The notes under the pieces were generated by a model that did not search any database, was not told the DNA's origin, and was given only the letters and a program-made list of their open reading frames with translations. Positions 36,835-44,491 of a stretch of 64,000 nt of DNA are shown here, piece by piece (the stretch's first letter is position 1; each line of letters starts with the position of its first letter). A program made the position numbers and the translations under genes. The stretch is from CAXXOK01 sp963675365 (GTDB taxonomy: Bacteria > Bacillota > Clostridia > Christensenellales > Aristaeellaceae): assembly GCA_963675365.2 (NCBI GenBank), contig CAXXVA010000003.1, positions 1 through 64,000 on the forward strand, read 5' to 3'.

Positions 36835-36900
36835 TTCAACTGTGTATTATACAGAAGGCTTGCACGCTTGTCAACGGTTATTTTGGATTTCAACTGTGTA
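36835..36900. promoter_or_regulatory. Candidate operator: two 12-bp direct repeats flanking the pyr promoter
   Basis: TTCAACTGTGTA occurs exactly at 36835-36846 (start-site side of the -10) and 36889-36900 (upstream of the -35), 54 bp apart. An inverted partial copy, CAGTTGAATA, lies at 36928-36937. The arrangement suggests a DNA-binding regulator acting by looping or by occluding both sides of the promoter. No regulator gene is adjacent. Confidence 0.5.
36846..36874 (-). promoter_or_regulatory. Consensus promoter of the pyr operon
   Basis: On the minus strand, TTGACA (complement of 36869-36874), 17-bp spacer, TATAAT (complement of 36846-36851): a perfect sigma-A promoter. It drives pyrC to pyrI and probably spoIID. 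Confidence 0.9.
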
Positions 36901-37050
36901 AAATCACACCATAAGTCGGGGTTTATGCAGTTGAATATCCGCTCAAACCACTATGGATGGACATTTGCAGCGATTTTCAAGCCATTCCCGATATCGAATA
37001 ATTATACATATATTGTGAATGATGCGGATATTCCTAGCCGGAGGAAGCCG

Positions 37051-38085
37051 CTATTGCGCGCCCGTGAACCGCGAAAACGGAATCGCGCCCGCGTTTTCCC
37101 CGCGCAGCAGCGTTCCCACGTACAAAAGCAGCGGGAATTCCTGCTCTCGCAGCTTCCCGGCGGCGATCGCTTTGGTGACGGAGGACACAAGCCTTTGGGC
37201 GATTACGACGGATTCCAGCGTGATGCCTTTCAGTTCCTCGATCGCTTCGGAAAACCGCATTCCGCGTCCCAGCAGCGTGCCGAGCTTGCGCGTGCGCCCG
37301 CCGAATACCGTTACGTACAGGTCGCCCGCGCCGTATACGATGTTATCCGCATCCGCGCCGGCAAATTGAAGGATCGTGCGCATTTCGCGTACGCTCTGCC
37401 CAAACAGCGCGGCCTGGGGGTTATAGGCCTCCGTGCAGCCGACGCCTTCGCTTTTCTCGATCATGCCGATGGCAAGCGTTACGCCAAGCGCGTAGGCGTT
37501 TTTCATCGCCACGGCGCATTCCACGCCCAGCACGTCGGCGGAGAGGCTGGGGTGGTAATAGTCCGTTTCCAGCAGCGCCTGCAGGTACTTTAAAACTTGC
37601 ATGTTCTCGCCGCAGAACGCCACGCAGGTCTGGCGGCGGTCGGCCAGCTCGTAGCTGGTGCAGGGGCCGCCGATGGCGCAGAACGTTAGCCGCCCGGTGG
37701 TCTGATCTTTGTAATAGCTTGGGAAGGGCAGCAGTGTGCCGTCCTCCTGATCGATCAGCCCTTTGGTCACGGCGAGCACCGGCATGCCGTCCGAGATTAG
37801 CGGAACGACCGTTTCCAGGAACCAGTCCACGCCAAAGCTCGATACGCCGCAGATGACCACGTCGGTATCTTCGAGCGCTTCCCGCAAATCTTCAATCTGG
37901 AAAAACGCGATGCCCTCCGGCAGTTGCCGTTTCATGGTCAGGTGCGCGCCGGTTTCCCGCGCATGGTCAATGATTTCCCGGTCCAGGTGGGTGCCGATGA
38001 TACGTACCGTGTGCCCGTTGTCCCGCGCGGGGACGCTCATGGCCGAGCCCATCATGCCCGCGCCGACGATGGTGATTACACTCAT
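37051..38085 (-). CDS. gpsA: NAD(P)-dependent glycerol-3-phosphate dehydrogenase-like protein
   Basis: Predicted to reduce dihydroxyacetone phosphate to sn-glycerol 3-phosphate for phospholipid synthesis. The 344 residues have the N-terminal dinucleotide loop IVGAGMMGSA, KGL in TKGLIDQ, and C-terminal MKNAYALGVTLAIGM, YGAGDLYVTVFGGRTRKLG and LLGRGM, the GpsA signature regions. It is divergent: GAGMMGSA replaces the common GAGSWGTA, and GGPCTSYELAD stands where GPSFA-type residues are usual. The start is ATG 38085 with AGAGGAG upstream. It is 2 bp after the nitroreductase gene. A related dehydrogenase with another substrate cannot be excluded. Confidence 0.75.
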   Translation of the reverse strand: MSVITIVGAGMMGSAMSVPARDNGHTVRIIGTHLDREIIDHARETGAHLTMKRQLPEGIAFFQIEDLREALEDTDVVICGVSSFGVDWFLETVVPLISDGMPVLAVTKGLIDQEDGTLLPFPSYYKDQTTGRLTFCAIGGPCTSYELADRRQTCVAFCGENMQVLKYLQALLETDYYHPSLSADVLGVECAVAMKNAYALGVTLAIGMIEKSEGVGCTEAYNPQAALFGQSVREMRTILQFAGADADNIVYGAGDLYVTVFGGRTRKLGTLLGRGMRFSEAIEELKGITLESVVIAQRLVSSVTKAIAAGKLREQEFPLLLYVGTLLRGENAGAIPFSRFTGAQ

Positions 38086-38087
38086 TT

Positions 38088-38828
38088 TTATAACTCCTCT
38101 TCCATCCGGCATGCTTGCAGATACATCGCCGCCGAGCGATTCAGCTCGCGGGCAAAGCCGGAGTTGAACTTGCGCTCGCAAAATGCGGCGACCCATTTCT
38201 CATACGTTGTGGTGCCGATGCGCGGCGCGATCATCCGTTTTAGCGCGTCCGCGTCCCGGCGGGTATACACGTTTTCCATCACAATTTCTTCCATGGGGCT
38301 GCGCGGCGGCTTGGGGCGGGATAGCTGCTGCTCCGTCGGATAGCCGAACACCACCATCGTCGCGGGCATCACCTGCGGCGGCAGATGCAAAAGCTCCCGG
38401 TGCCGCTCCGCGTTTTCCATAATGTCGCCGATATAGCACGAGCCAATGCCAAGGCTCCAGGCGGCGGTCACGGCGTTTTGCGCGGCGATCAGCGCGTCCT
38501 GCATCGAAAGCATCAGATCTCCGGGGCCGATCGCGCGGGGAGCGCTTCCTACGGCGCGGTAGGCGTCTACCCATTTGAGCGGATCGGCGCAGAAGATCAG
38601 CGCCATCGGCGCCTTGGCGATAAAGGGCTGATGATCGCAGGTCTCCGACAGCTTTTGTTTCAACGCCTCGTCGGTGATATCCAAAATCGTATACATCTGC
38701 TGGTTTCCGGCGGTGGGCGCTTGTACGGCGGCTTCCAGTATCAGCGCTTTGGCCTCCGGCGCGATGGGGGTTTTCGCGTATGCGCGCACCGATTTGCGGG
38801 CAACCAGGCTTTGCATGACTTCGTTCAC
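38088..38828 (-). CDS. Nitroreductase-family flavoprotein
   Basis: Predicted FMN-dependent NAD(P)H oxidoreductase. The 246 residues begin with the nitroreductase signature LVARKSVRAYAKTPI, then AAVQAPTAGNQQ (FMN phosphate site), ALIAAQNAVTAAWSLGIGSCYIG and VVFGYPTEQQ. A C-terminal extension of about 60 residues past the core is present. The start is GTG 38828 with AAGGAGG 7 bp upstream. It heads a two-gene unit with the gpsA-like gene, from the promoter at 38871-38900. Physiological substrate unknown. Confidence 0.88.
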   Translation of the reverse strand: MNEVMQSLVARKSVRAYAKTPIAPEAKALILEAAVQAPTAGNQQMYTILDITDEALKQKLSETCDHQPFIAKAPMALIFCADPLKWVDAYRAVGSAPRAIGPGDLMLSMQDALIAAQNAVTAAWSLGIGSCYIGDIMENAERHRELLHLPPQVMPATMVVFGYPTEQQLSRPKPPRSPMEEIVMENVYTRRDADALKRMIAPRIGTTTYEKWVAAFCERKFNSGFARELNRSAAMYLQACRMEEEL

Positions 38829-38870
38829 GGCTTGGCCTCCTTGGCGAAATTCCGGCGGTTTGCTTTTCCC

Positions 38871-38900
38871 ATTATAGTCATCGGAGGACTGCCGCGTCAA
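38871..38900 (-). promoter_or_regulatory. Predicted promoter for the nitroreductase-gpsA unit
   Basis: On the minus strand, TTGACG (complement of 38895-38900), 18-bp spacer, TATAAT (complement of 38871-38876). Confidence 0.8.
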
Positions 38901-38944
38901 TGCGGGCGCATGGATCAAGCGTGTAAAAAGACAGGGCGGATGTC

Positions 38945-38981
38945 TATCTTTAAATATAGATTGTTAAATTAATATCAAATT
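38945..38981. other. AT-rich stretch in the divergent region before gap
   Basis: The 310-bp gap 38829-39138 holds two divergent promoters and, between them, this markedly AT-rich segment (ATCTTTAAATATAGAT, then TTGTTAAATTAATATCAAATT) in otherwise GC-rich DNA. No ORF or RNA motif was recognised. It could be an UP-element-like or protein-binding region. Confidence 0.35.
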
Positions 38982-39056
38982 GGGCGAAACCACAACCATA
39001 TCGTACCGCACCTGTGAAAATCTCCAAGGAATGCGGCGCGGAATCGCGTTTCACGC

Positions 39057-39085
39057 TTGCATTGGACGCGTGTTTTGAGTACAAT
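39057..39085 (+). promoter_or_regulatory. Predicted gap promoter
   Basis: TTGCAT (39057-39062), 17-bp spacer, TACAAT (39080-39085). Confidence 0.65.
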
Positions 39086-39087
39086 AG

Positions 39088-39105
39088 ATTGGGTTAACAC
39101 CCAAT
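39088..39105 (+). promoter_or_regulatory. Candidate operator palindrome at the gap start site
   Basis: ATTGGGT-TAAC-ACCCAAT has perfect 7-bp arms and begins 3 bp after the -10, across the expected transcription start. A repressor site is likely; gap is commonly controlled this way (for example by CggR), but the sequence does not identify the regulator. Confidence 0.55.
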
Positions 39106-39138
39106 GAACAATTACCCGGACAGAGAAGGAGAATATTT

Positions 39139-40164
39139 ATGGTCAAAGTAGCAATCAACGGTTTCGGCCGCATCGGCCGCCTTGCTTTCCGCCAGATGTT
39201 TACCGCGGAAGGGTATGAAGTGGTCGCCATCAACGATCTGACCAGCCCCGCGATGCTTGCGCATCTGCTGAAATACGACACGGCACAGGGTTCCTACTGC
39301 GGCAGGTTCGGCGAGCATCTTCATACGGTGGAATCCACCGACCATTCCATCATCGTGGACGGCAAAGAGATCACCATCTATGCCATCAAGGACGCCAAGG
39401 AATGCCCCTGGGGCGAACTGAACATCGACGTGGTGCTGGAGTGCACGGGCTTCTATGCCAGCGAGGAAAAGAGCCAGGCGCATATCGACGCCGGCGCCAA
39501 GAAAGTTATCATCTCCGCGCCCGCGGGCAAGATGAAGACCATCGTGTTCTCCGTCAATGAAAATACCCTGACCAAGGATGACAAAATCATCTCCGCCGCG
39601 TCCTGCACCACCAACTGCCTGGCGCCCATGGCGGACGTGCTGAACAAGACCTATCCCATCCAGACGGGCATCATGTCCACCATCCACGCCTACACCGGCG
39701 ACCAGATGATTTTGGACGGCCCGCACCGCAAAGGCGATCTGCGCCGCGCCCGCGCCGCCGCGATGAATATCGTGCCCAACTCCACCGGCGCCGCCAAGGC
39801 CATCGGCCTGGTTATCCCGGAGCTTAACGGCAAGCTGATCGGCTCGGCCCAGCGCGTACCCGTGATGACCGGCTCCACCACCATTTTAGTGTCTGTGGTC
39901 AAGGGCAAGGACGTGACGGTTGAAAAGATCAACGCCGCCATGAAGGCCGCCGCTTCCGAAAGCTACGGCTACAACGAAGAGCCCATCGTATCGTCCGACG
40001 TAATCGGCACCAAGTTCGGCTCCATCTTCGATTCGACGCAAACCATGGTCGCAAAGCTCGACGACGATACCTATCAGGTGCAGACTGTTGCCTGGTACGA
40101 CAACGAAAACAGCTATGCAACCCAGATGGTGCGGACGATCAAGTACTTCGCGGAACTCGGCTAA
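39139..40164 (+). CDS. gap: Glyceraldehyde-3-phosphate dehydrogenase
   Basis: Glycolytic NAD-dependent enzyme forming 1,3-bisphosphoglycerate. The 341 residues start VKVAINGFGRIGRLAFRQ, carry the active-site SCTTNCLAP (Cys about residue 156), the His in STIHAYTGDQ and a C-terminal VAWYDNENSYATQMV. The start is ATG 39139 with AAGGAG upstream. No pgk, tpi or other glycolytic gene is next to it, so it is expressed alone, bounded by a strong terminator at 40255-40284. Confidence 0.98.
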   Translation: MVKVAINGFGRIGRLAFRQMFTAEGYEVVAINDLTSPAMLAHLLKYDTAQGSYCGRFGEHLHTVESTDHSIIVDGKEITIYAIKDAKECPWGELNIDVVLECTGFYASEEKSQAHIDAGAKKVIISAPAGKMKTIVFSVNENTLTKDDKIISAASCTTNCLAPMADVLNKTYPIQTGIMSTIHAYTGDQMILDGPHRKGDLRRARAAAMNIVPNSTGAAKAIGLVIPELNGKLIGSAQRVPVMTGSTTILVSVVKGKDVTVEKINAAMKAAASESYGYNEEPIVSSDVIGTKFGSIFDSTQTMVAKLDDDTYQVQTVAWYDNENSYATQMVRTIKYFAELG

Positions 40165-40181
40165 TCAGCCGGCCCATAAAG

Positions 40182-40235
40182 CCCGATCTGCGGTGTCAGT
40201 TTCTGGTTGGCATCTCAGGCTTTCTAAACAAGCTG
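40182..40235 (+). repeat. Two-part dispersed intergenic repeat, copy 1
   Basis: After gap, ATCTGCGGTGTCA (40186-40198) is followed 11 bp later by a 26-bp block at 40210-40235 that begins GCATCTCAGGCTTT and ends AAACAAGCTG. Both blocks recur, with one mismatch each, at 53369-53481, in the same order and orientation. Each copy lies just after a gene and just before a terminator. Confidence 0.75.
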
Positions 40236-40254
40236 GCAAATACCAAGACAAACA

Positions 40255-40284
40255 AAAAAGGCTGCCGGAAACGGCAGCCTTTTT
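40255..40284. terminator. Bidirectional terminator between gap and lplA
   Basis: AAAAAGGCTGCCG (40255-40267), GAAA tetraloop, CGGCAGCCTTTTT (40272-40284): perfect 13-bp stem with A and T tracts, able to end both convergent transcripts. Confidence 0.92.
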
Positions 40285-40292
40285 GATTTGCT

Positions 40293-41351
40293 TTATTTTT
40301 CGGGGATTGTGCCCGTGTCCGCTTTCCGGTACGCGCCGCGGTCGCCTGTGCGGATGTGGCTGCAAATCAGCGAGGTGATATCGCTGACGATCTGCTTTAG
40401 ATGCTCGTCCTTGATCAGATCTTGCTTCTGCTTCAGCCTTGCCGTGATCGAGGACACCAGCGACGGCGACCCGACCAGGGACTGTTCCAGTACTGTAAAG
40501 AGCCCAGCGTCCATCGCGTCGGTAAAGAACTTCGCGTCGCGTATCATGCCGTCTTCGATCAGCAGGTTGACGTTAATACCGCCCCAGGGGAAACGCTCTT
40601 TGACTGCAAAGGTGTAGGGCACCTCCCGGGGAAAGAGCCACACGGGGCTTTTGTATTGCTCGGTCAGCTTCTGGATGGTCGGCTGGTCCATCATCTTCTC
40701 GTCGAGAATCGCCGGGGAGTGGCCGTAAACCTTGGCAAAGGCCTTAAACAGCGCGGCCTCCAGGGAGTCGATGGTCATATCGGGCACGATGGACTTGAGG
40801 TTCACCACGCGCGACGCTACGCTTTTAACGCCCCGGTTTTGCAGCTTCTGCTCGTCGGCGGTCAGGTAACGGCCCATCACGCCCATATCGGCGTCCATCA
40901 GAATGGTGCCGTGGTGATAGGCGTTCTTGCCGGAGGTATAAAACGCGTTGCCGGAAAACTTCCGTTCGCCGATCTGCAGGTCGTTACGGCCGGACTGCAC
41001 GGCTTTGAGCCCGAAGTTTGCCACGGCCGCCTGAATGACGGACAATTGCCTGGGAATGTTGAAATCCGCTTTGGGCAGCAGGAATGTGAAGTTCAGGTTT
41101 CCAAGATCATGGTACACCGCGCCGCCGCCGCTTAAGCGTTTGGCGATCCTGCCGCCGTCGGACAGGAAGTCTTTGACGCGGCACTCGTACCACGGGTTCT
41201 GGTTGCGCCCGCAAACGATGGTATGCGCATTCTGCCATAGATACAGGATCGCCGTCTCTTCGGGCAGCGTATCCAAAAGCTGTTTTTCTATGGCGAGATT
41301 GCGGTAGGGGTCCGTGCTCCTGGCGATGATGCAGGCAGTGCGTCTGATCAT
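40293..41351 (-). CDS. lplA: Lipoate--protein ligase
   Basis: Attaches lipoate to lipoyl domains, here most likely GcvH of the same operon. The 352 residues contain the biotin/lipoate ligase fold with the lipoate-binding RLSGGGAVYHDLGNLNF, the SGNAFYTSGKNAYHHGTIL region with the catalytic Lys, and a C-terminal accessory domain (PREVPYTFAVKERFPWGGI). It is the last gene, 21 bp after gcvPB. Confidence 0.94.
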   Translation of the reverse strand: MIRRTACIIARSTDPYRNLAIEKQLLDTLPEETAILYLWQNAHTIVCGRNQNPWYECRVKDFLSDGGRIAKRLSGGGAVYHDLGNLNFTFLLPKADFNIPRQLSVIQAAVANFGLKAVQSGRNDLQIGERKFSGNAFYTSGKNAYHHGTILMDADMGVMGRYLTADEQKLQNRGVKSVASRVVNLKSIVPDMTIDSLEAALFKAFAKVYGHSPAILDEKMMDQPTIQKLTEQYKSPVWLFPREVPYTFAVKERFPWGGINVNLLIEDGMIRDAKFFTDAMDAGLFTVLEQSLVGSPSLVSSITARLKQKQDLIKDEHLKQIVSDITSLICSHIRTGDRGAYRKADTGTIPEK

Positions 41352-41372
41352 GTGTTTCTAAACCTCGGTATT

Positions 41373-42776
41373 TCAGTCTGTCTTGGTCCAGCGCAGGATG
41401 GGCTTGCGGGCGGCCTGCACCTCGTCGGGCCGTCCGATCACGGCGTCGTGCGGCGCGGTATGCAGGGAATCCGGATCGGCTTTGATTTCGCCAAGAATGG
41501 CGATCATCGCGTCTGCGGCGTGGTCGAGCGTCTCCCGGTTTTCGGTCTCGGTCGGCTCAAACATCAGCGCTTCGTCCACAATCAGCGGAAAGTACATCGT
41601 GGGTGGGTGGATATCGTAGTCGATCAGCCGCTTGGCCGCGTCCAGCGCGCGCACGCCGTATTGCTCCTTCTGGGGGGCGAGAGTCAGCACGAACTCGTGC
41701 ATGCACAGCCTGTCCGACACCGCGGTATAGCCCGCGTCCGTGAGTCGCTTTTTGAGGTAATTGGCGTTGAGCACGGCGTGCCCGGATACGCTTTTCAGCC
41801 CCGCGTCGCCCAGAAACTGGATGTAGGTAAGCGCTCGCACCATCACGCCGAAGTTGCCGTGGAAGGCCTTGAGCTTGAGTTCCGATCCTTCCGTTTCGGG
41901 CAGGAAAGGCTGTAAACAGCGCTTGACGCCCACGGGGCCGGCCCCCGGTCCGCCGCCGCCGTGCGGCGTGGAGAAAGTTTTATGCAGGTTTAAGTGTACC
42001 ACATCAAAGCCCATATCGCCAGGCCTTGCCGTGCCCATAATGGCGTTTAAATTTGCGCCGTCGTAGTACATCAGCCCGCCGGCTTTGTGCACCATGTCCG
42101 TAATGCAGAGGATATCGGTCTCGAACAATCCCAGGGTGTTGGGGTTGGTCATCATCATGCCCGCGACCTCGTCCGAAAGCAGCGTTTGCAGGTCGTCGGG
42201 GTCCACGCGGCCGTCCGCACAGCTTTTGACGCTGACGACCTCAAAGCCAGCCATCGCGGCGCTGGCCGGGTTGGTGCCGTGGGCGCTGTCGGGCACGATG
42301 ATCTTTTTGCGCCGCGTTTCGCCGCGCGCTTCAAAGTATTTTTTAATAAACAAAAGCCCGGCGAACTCCCCGTGCGCGCCCGCGGCGGGCTGCAGGGTGA
42401 ACGCGTCCATCCCCGCGACGCGGCAAAGGGCTTCTTTCAGCTCACCCATAACCCGGATCGCGCCTTGCGCGGCGTACTCCGGTGCGAGGGGATGGAGATT
42501 TGCAAAGCCCGGCAGCGCGGCTGCGGCCTCGTTCACGGCGGGGTTGTATTTCATGGTGCAGCTGCCCAGCGGATAAAACCCGCAGTTCACGCCGAAGGTC
42601 TTGTGAGCAAGCTCGGTGTAGTGGCGGTCCACGTCGCACTCGGCCATTTCCGGCAGTATCGGGGCCGCGGCGCGGCCCACGGGCAAGGTGTATGCGGGTA
42701 CGTCCGGCGCGGGGATCACTTGGGTGCCGCGCCCCGGGCGGCTCTTTTCAAAGCTTAAAACGCTTTCCTTATGCAT
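41373..42776 (-). CDS. gcvPB: Glycine dehydrogenase (decarboxylating) subunit 2
   Basis: PLP-bearing half of the two-subunit P protein of glycine cleavage. The 467 residues include NCGFYPLGSCTMKYNP, the substrate/PLP region DSAHGTNPASAAMAGF and the PLP-Lys in HLNLHKTFSTPHGGGGPG. The start is ATG 42776 with GGAGGTG 7 bp upstream, overlapping gcvPA by 8 bp. Confidence 0.97.
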   Translation of the reverse strand: MHKESVLSFEKSRPGRGTQVIPAPDVPAYTLPVGRAAAPILPEMAECDVDRHYTELAHKTFGVNCGFYPLGSCTMKYNPAVNEAAAALPGFANLHPLAPEYAAQGAIRVMGELKEALCRVAGMDAFTLQPAAGAHGEFAGLLFIKKYFEARGETRRKKIIVPDSAHGTNPASAAMAGFEVVSVKSCADGRVDPDDLQTLLSDEVAGMMMTNPNTLGLFETDILCITDMVHKAGGLMYYDGANLNAIMGTARPGDMGFDVVHLNLHKTFSTPHGGGGPGAGPVGVKRCLQPFLPETEGSELKLKAFHGNFGVMVRALTYIQFLGDAGLKSVSGHAVLNANYLKKRLTDAGYTAVSDRLCMHEFVLTLAPQKEQYGVRALDAAKRLIDYDIHPPTMYFPLIVDEALMFEPTETENRETLDHAADAMIAILGEIKADPDSLHTAPHDAVIGRPDEVQAARKPILRWTKTD

Positions 42777-44088
42777 GCTCGCACACCTCCCGTACCAGCT
42801 TGACGGCCTCGTCCAGCTGCGTTTTTGACGCCTTTTCGGTCACGGCCCAGAGCATGCCGCCGCCGATGGGCAGGCCGGATAAAATTCCGTGTTCGTGCAG
42901 AGCGTTCTCAACGGCCTGGGAATCGGGAAGATCGGTGACGAACTCGTGGAAGAATTCGCCGGAATGCCGGAGCGTTACGCCCTTGATTTTGCACAGCTCC
43001 TTGGCGAAATAATGCGCCTTACTCACGCAGCTTTCCGCCACGGCGGTGATGCCCTGCAAGCCCATATACGTCAGGTAGACGGACGCGGTCAGTGCGCAGT
43101 GGGCGTGATTGGTGCAGATGTTGGAGGATGCCTTTTCGCGCCGGATGTGCTGCTCGCGCGCCTGCAAAGTGAGCACAAAGGCGCGGCGGCCGTCCGCGTC
43201 CACAGTTTGCCCGGCGATGCGGCCCGGCAGCCTGCGGACCAATTCTTTCGTACAGGCCATGAAGCCCGCGTGGGGGCCGCCGTACATCATGGGAAGCCCG
43301 AAGGGCTGTACATCGCCGCAGACGATGTCCGCGCCGGTCTCCGCGCCGCTTGGGAGCAATGCGAGCGACAGGGGGTTGGCCGCGAGGATGCACTTGACCC
43401 CCGTGTCTTTGGCAGCCTGGAACAGCGCGGGTACGTCCTCCAGCATACCGAAATAGTTGGGCTGCTGGACGGTGAAGCTTGCGACGTCGTCCGTGAGCAG
43501 TTCCTTCAGCGCGTCAAGATCCGTGCGGCCGTCCTTGAGGGGTACGGTGCGGACGTCCGTATCGGTGCCGAAGCCATAGGTCTTCATCACGGCGAGGGTA
43601 TCGGGGTGTGCGGCTTCCGACACCAGCGCGACGCTCCTGCCGCGCTCCCGGCACATCACGGCGGCTTCTGCGGCGGCGGTAGCGAAATCATACACGCCCG
43701 CGTTGGAAGCGTCCATGCCCGTCAGCTCGCAGATCAGCGTCTGGTACTCAAAAATCGCCTGCAATACGCCCTGCGAAAGCTCCGCCTGGTAGGGCGTGTA
43801 GGCGGACAGGAATTCCTTTTTGCCGGCAAGCTGCGGTACGATAGGCGGGATAAAATGATCGTAGCAGCCGGCGCCCCGAAGCGTCAGGGCATATTGCGTG
43901 TTTTCCGCCGCCATGCCCTGCATGGCTTGAAGGGTTTCCATCTGGGTCAGGCCGGGATGGGTGTCTGCGGGAACGCTGCCGCGAACGCTTTTGGGTACGT
44001 CCGCGTACAATTCGTCGAGCGTTTTCAGCCCAAGGAAAGCAAGCATGTCCCGCGTTTCTTCCGGGGTATGCGGATGGTATTGACTCAT
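42769..44088 (-). CDS. gcvPA: Glycine dehydrogenase (decarboxylating) subunit 1
   Basis: Non-PLP half of the split P protein, needed to form the glycine decarboxylase heterotetramer. The 439 residues start YHPHTPEETRDMLAFLG and hold GAGCYDHFIPPIVPQLAGK, FLSAYTPYQAELSQG, TGMDASNAGVYDFATA and RREKASSNICTNHA, all family landmarks. The start is ATG 44088 with AAGGGG upstream. It lies 12 bp after gcvH and overlaps gcvPB by 8 bp. Confidence 0.97.
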   Translation of the reverse strand: MSQYHPHTPEETRDMLAFLGLKTLDELYADVPKSVRGSVPADTHPGLTQMETLQAMQGMAAENTQYALTLRGAGCYDHFIPPIVPQLAGKKEFLSAYTPYQAELSQGVLQAIFEYQTLICELTGMDASNAGVYDFATAAAEAAVMCRERGRSVALVSEAAHPDTLAVMKTYGFGTDTDVRTVPLKDGRTDLDALKELLTDDVASFTVQQPNYFGMLEDVPALFQAAKDTGVKCILAANPLSLALLPSGAETGADIVCGDVQPFGLPMMYGGPHAGFMACTKELVRRLPGRIAGQTVDADGRRAFVLTLQAREQHIRREKASSNICTNHAHCALTASVYLTYMGLQGITAVAESCVSKAHYFAKELCKIKGVTLRHSGEFFHEFVTDLPDSQAVENALHEHGILSGLPIGGGMLWAVTEKASKTQLDEAVKLVREVCEHA

Positions 44089-44100
44089 GTTCGACCCCTT

Positions 44101-44478
44101 TTACAGCGTATCGCAGTAGGCGGCGTAGGCATCGGCATCCATCAGCTCGCCGCGCGCGGTGACGTTTTCCACCTTGGCGATCCACGCGCCGTAGGGCGAC
44201 TGGTTGATCGTCTCCGGTGCGTCCAAAAGCGCTTCGTTGACCTCGGACACCGTGCCGGTCACCGGCGCATAGATATCGCTGACGGCCTTGACGCTTTCCA
44301 CGTCGCAGAACATTTTACCCACGGTAATATCGTCGCCCGCCTGCGGAAGATTACAAAACACCAGGTCGCCCAGCTCGTGCTGCGCGTAGTCCGACAGTCC
44401 GATCACGGCCGTCGTATCGTCGACGAATTCCACCCATTCGTGCGTTTTGGCATACAGTAAACTTTTTTTAATTTCCAT
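44101..44478 (-). CDS. gcvH: Glycine cleavage system H protein
   Basis: Lipoyl carrier shuttling the aminomethyl group between P, T and L proteins. The 125 residues have the typical THEWVEF N-terminus, GDLVFCNLPQAGD and the lipoylation site ESVKAVSDIYAP (Lys). The start is ATG 44478 with AGGAGG upstream; gcvT is 13 bp before it. Confidence 0.97.
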   Translation of the reverse strand: MEIKKSLLYAKTHEWVEFVDDTTAVIGLSDYAQHELGDLVFCNLPQAGDDITVGKMFCDVESVKAVSDIYAPVTGTVSEVNEALLDAPETINQSPYGAWIAKVENVTARGELMDADAYAAYCDTL

Positions 44479-44491
44479 TGTGTTCGTCCTC

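Noticed and set aside
36799..36845. PyrR attenuator before pyrC
   Set aside because: The leader from the consensus promoter is about 40 nt and has no antiterminator/terminator pair.
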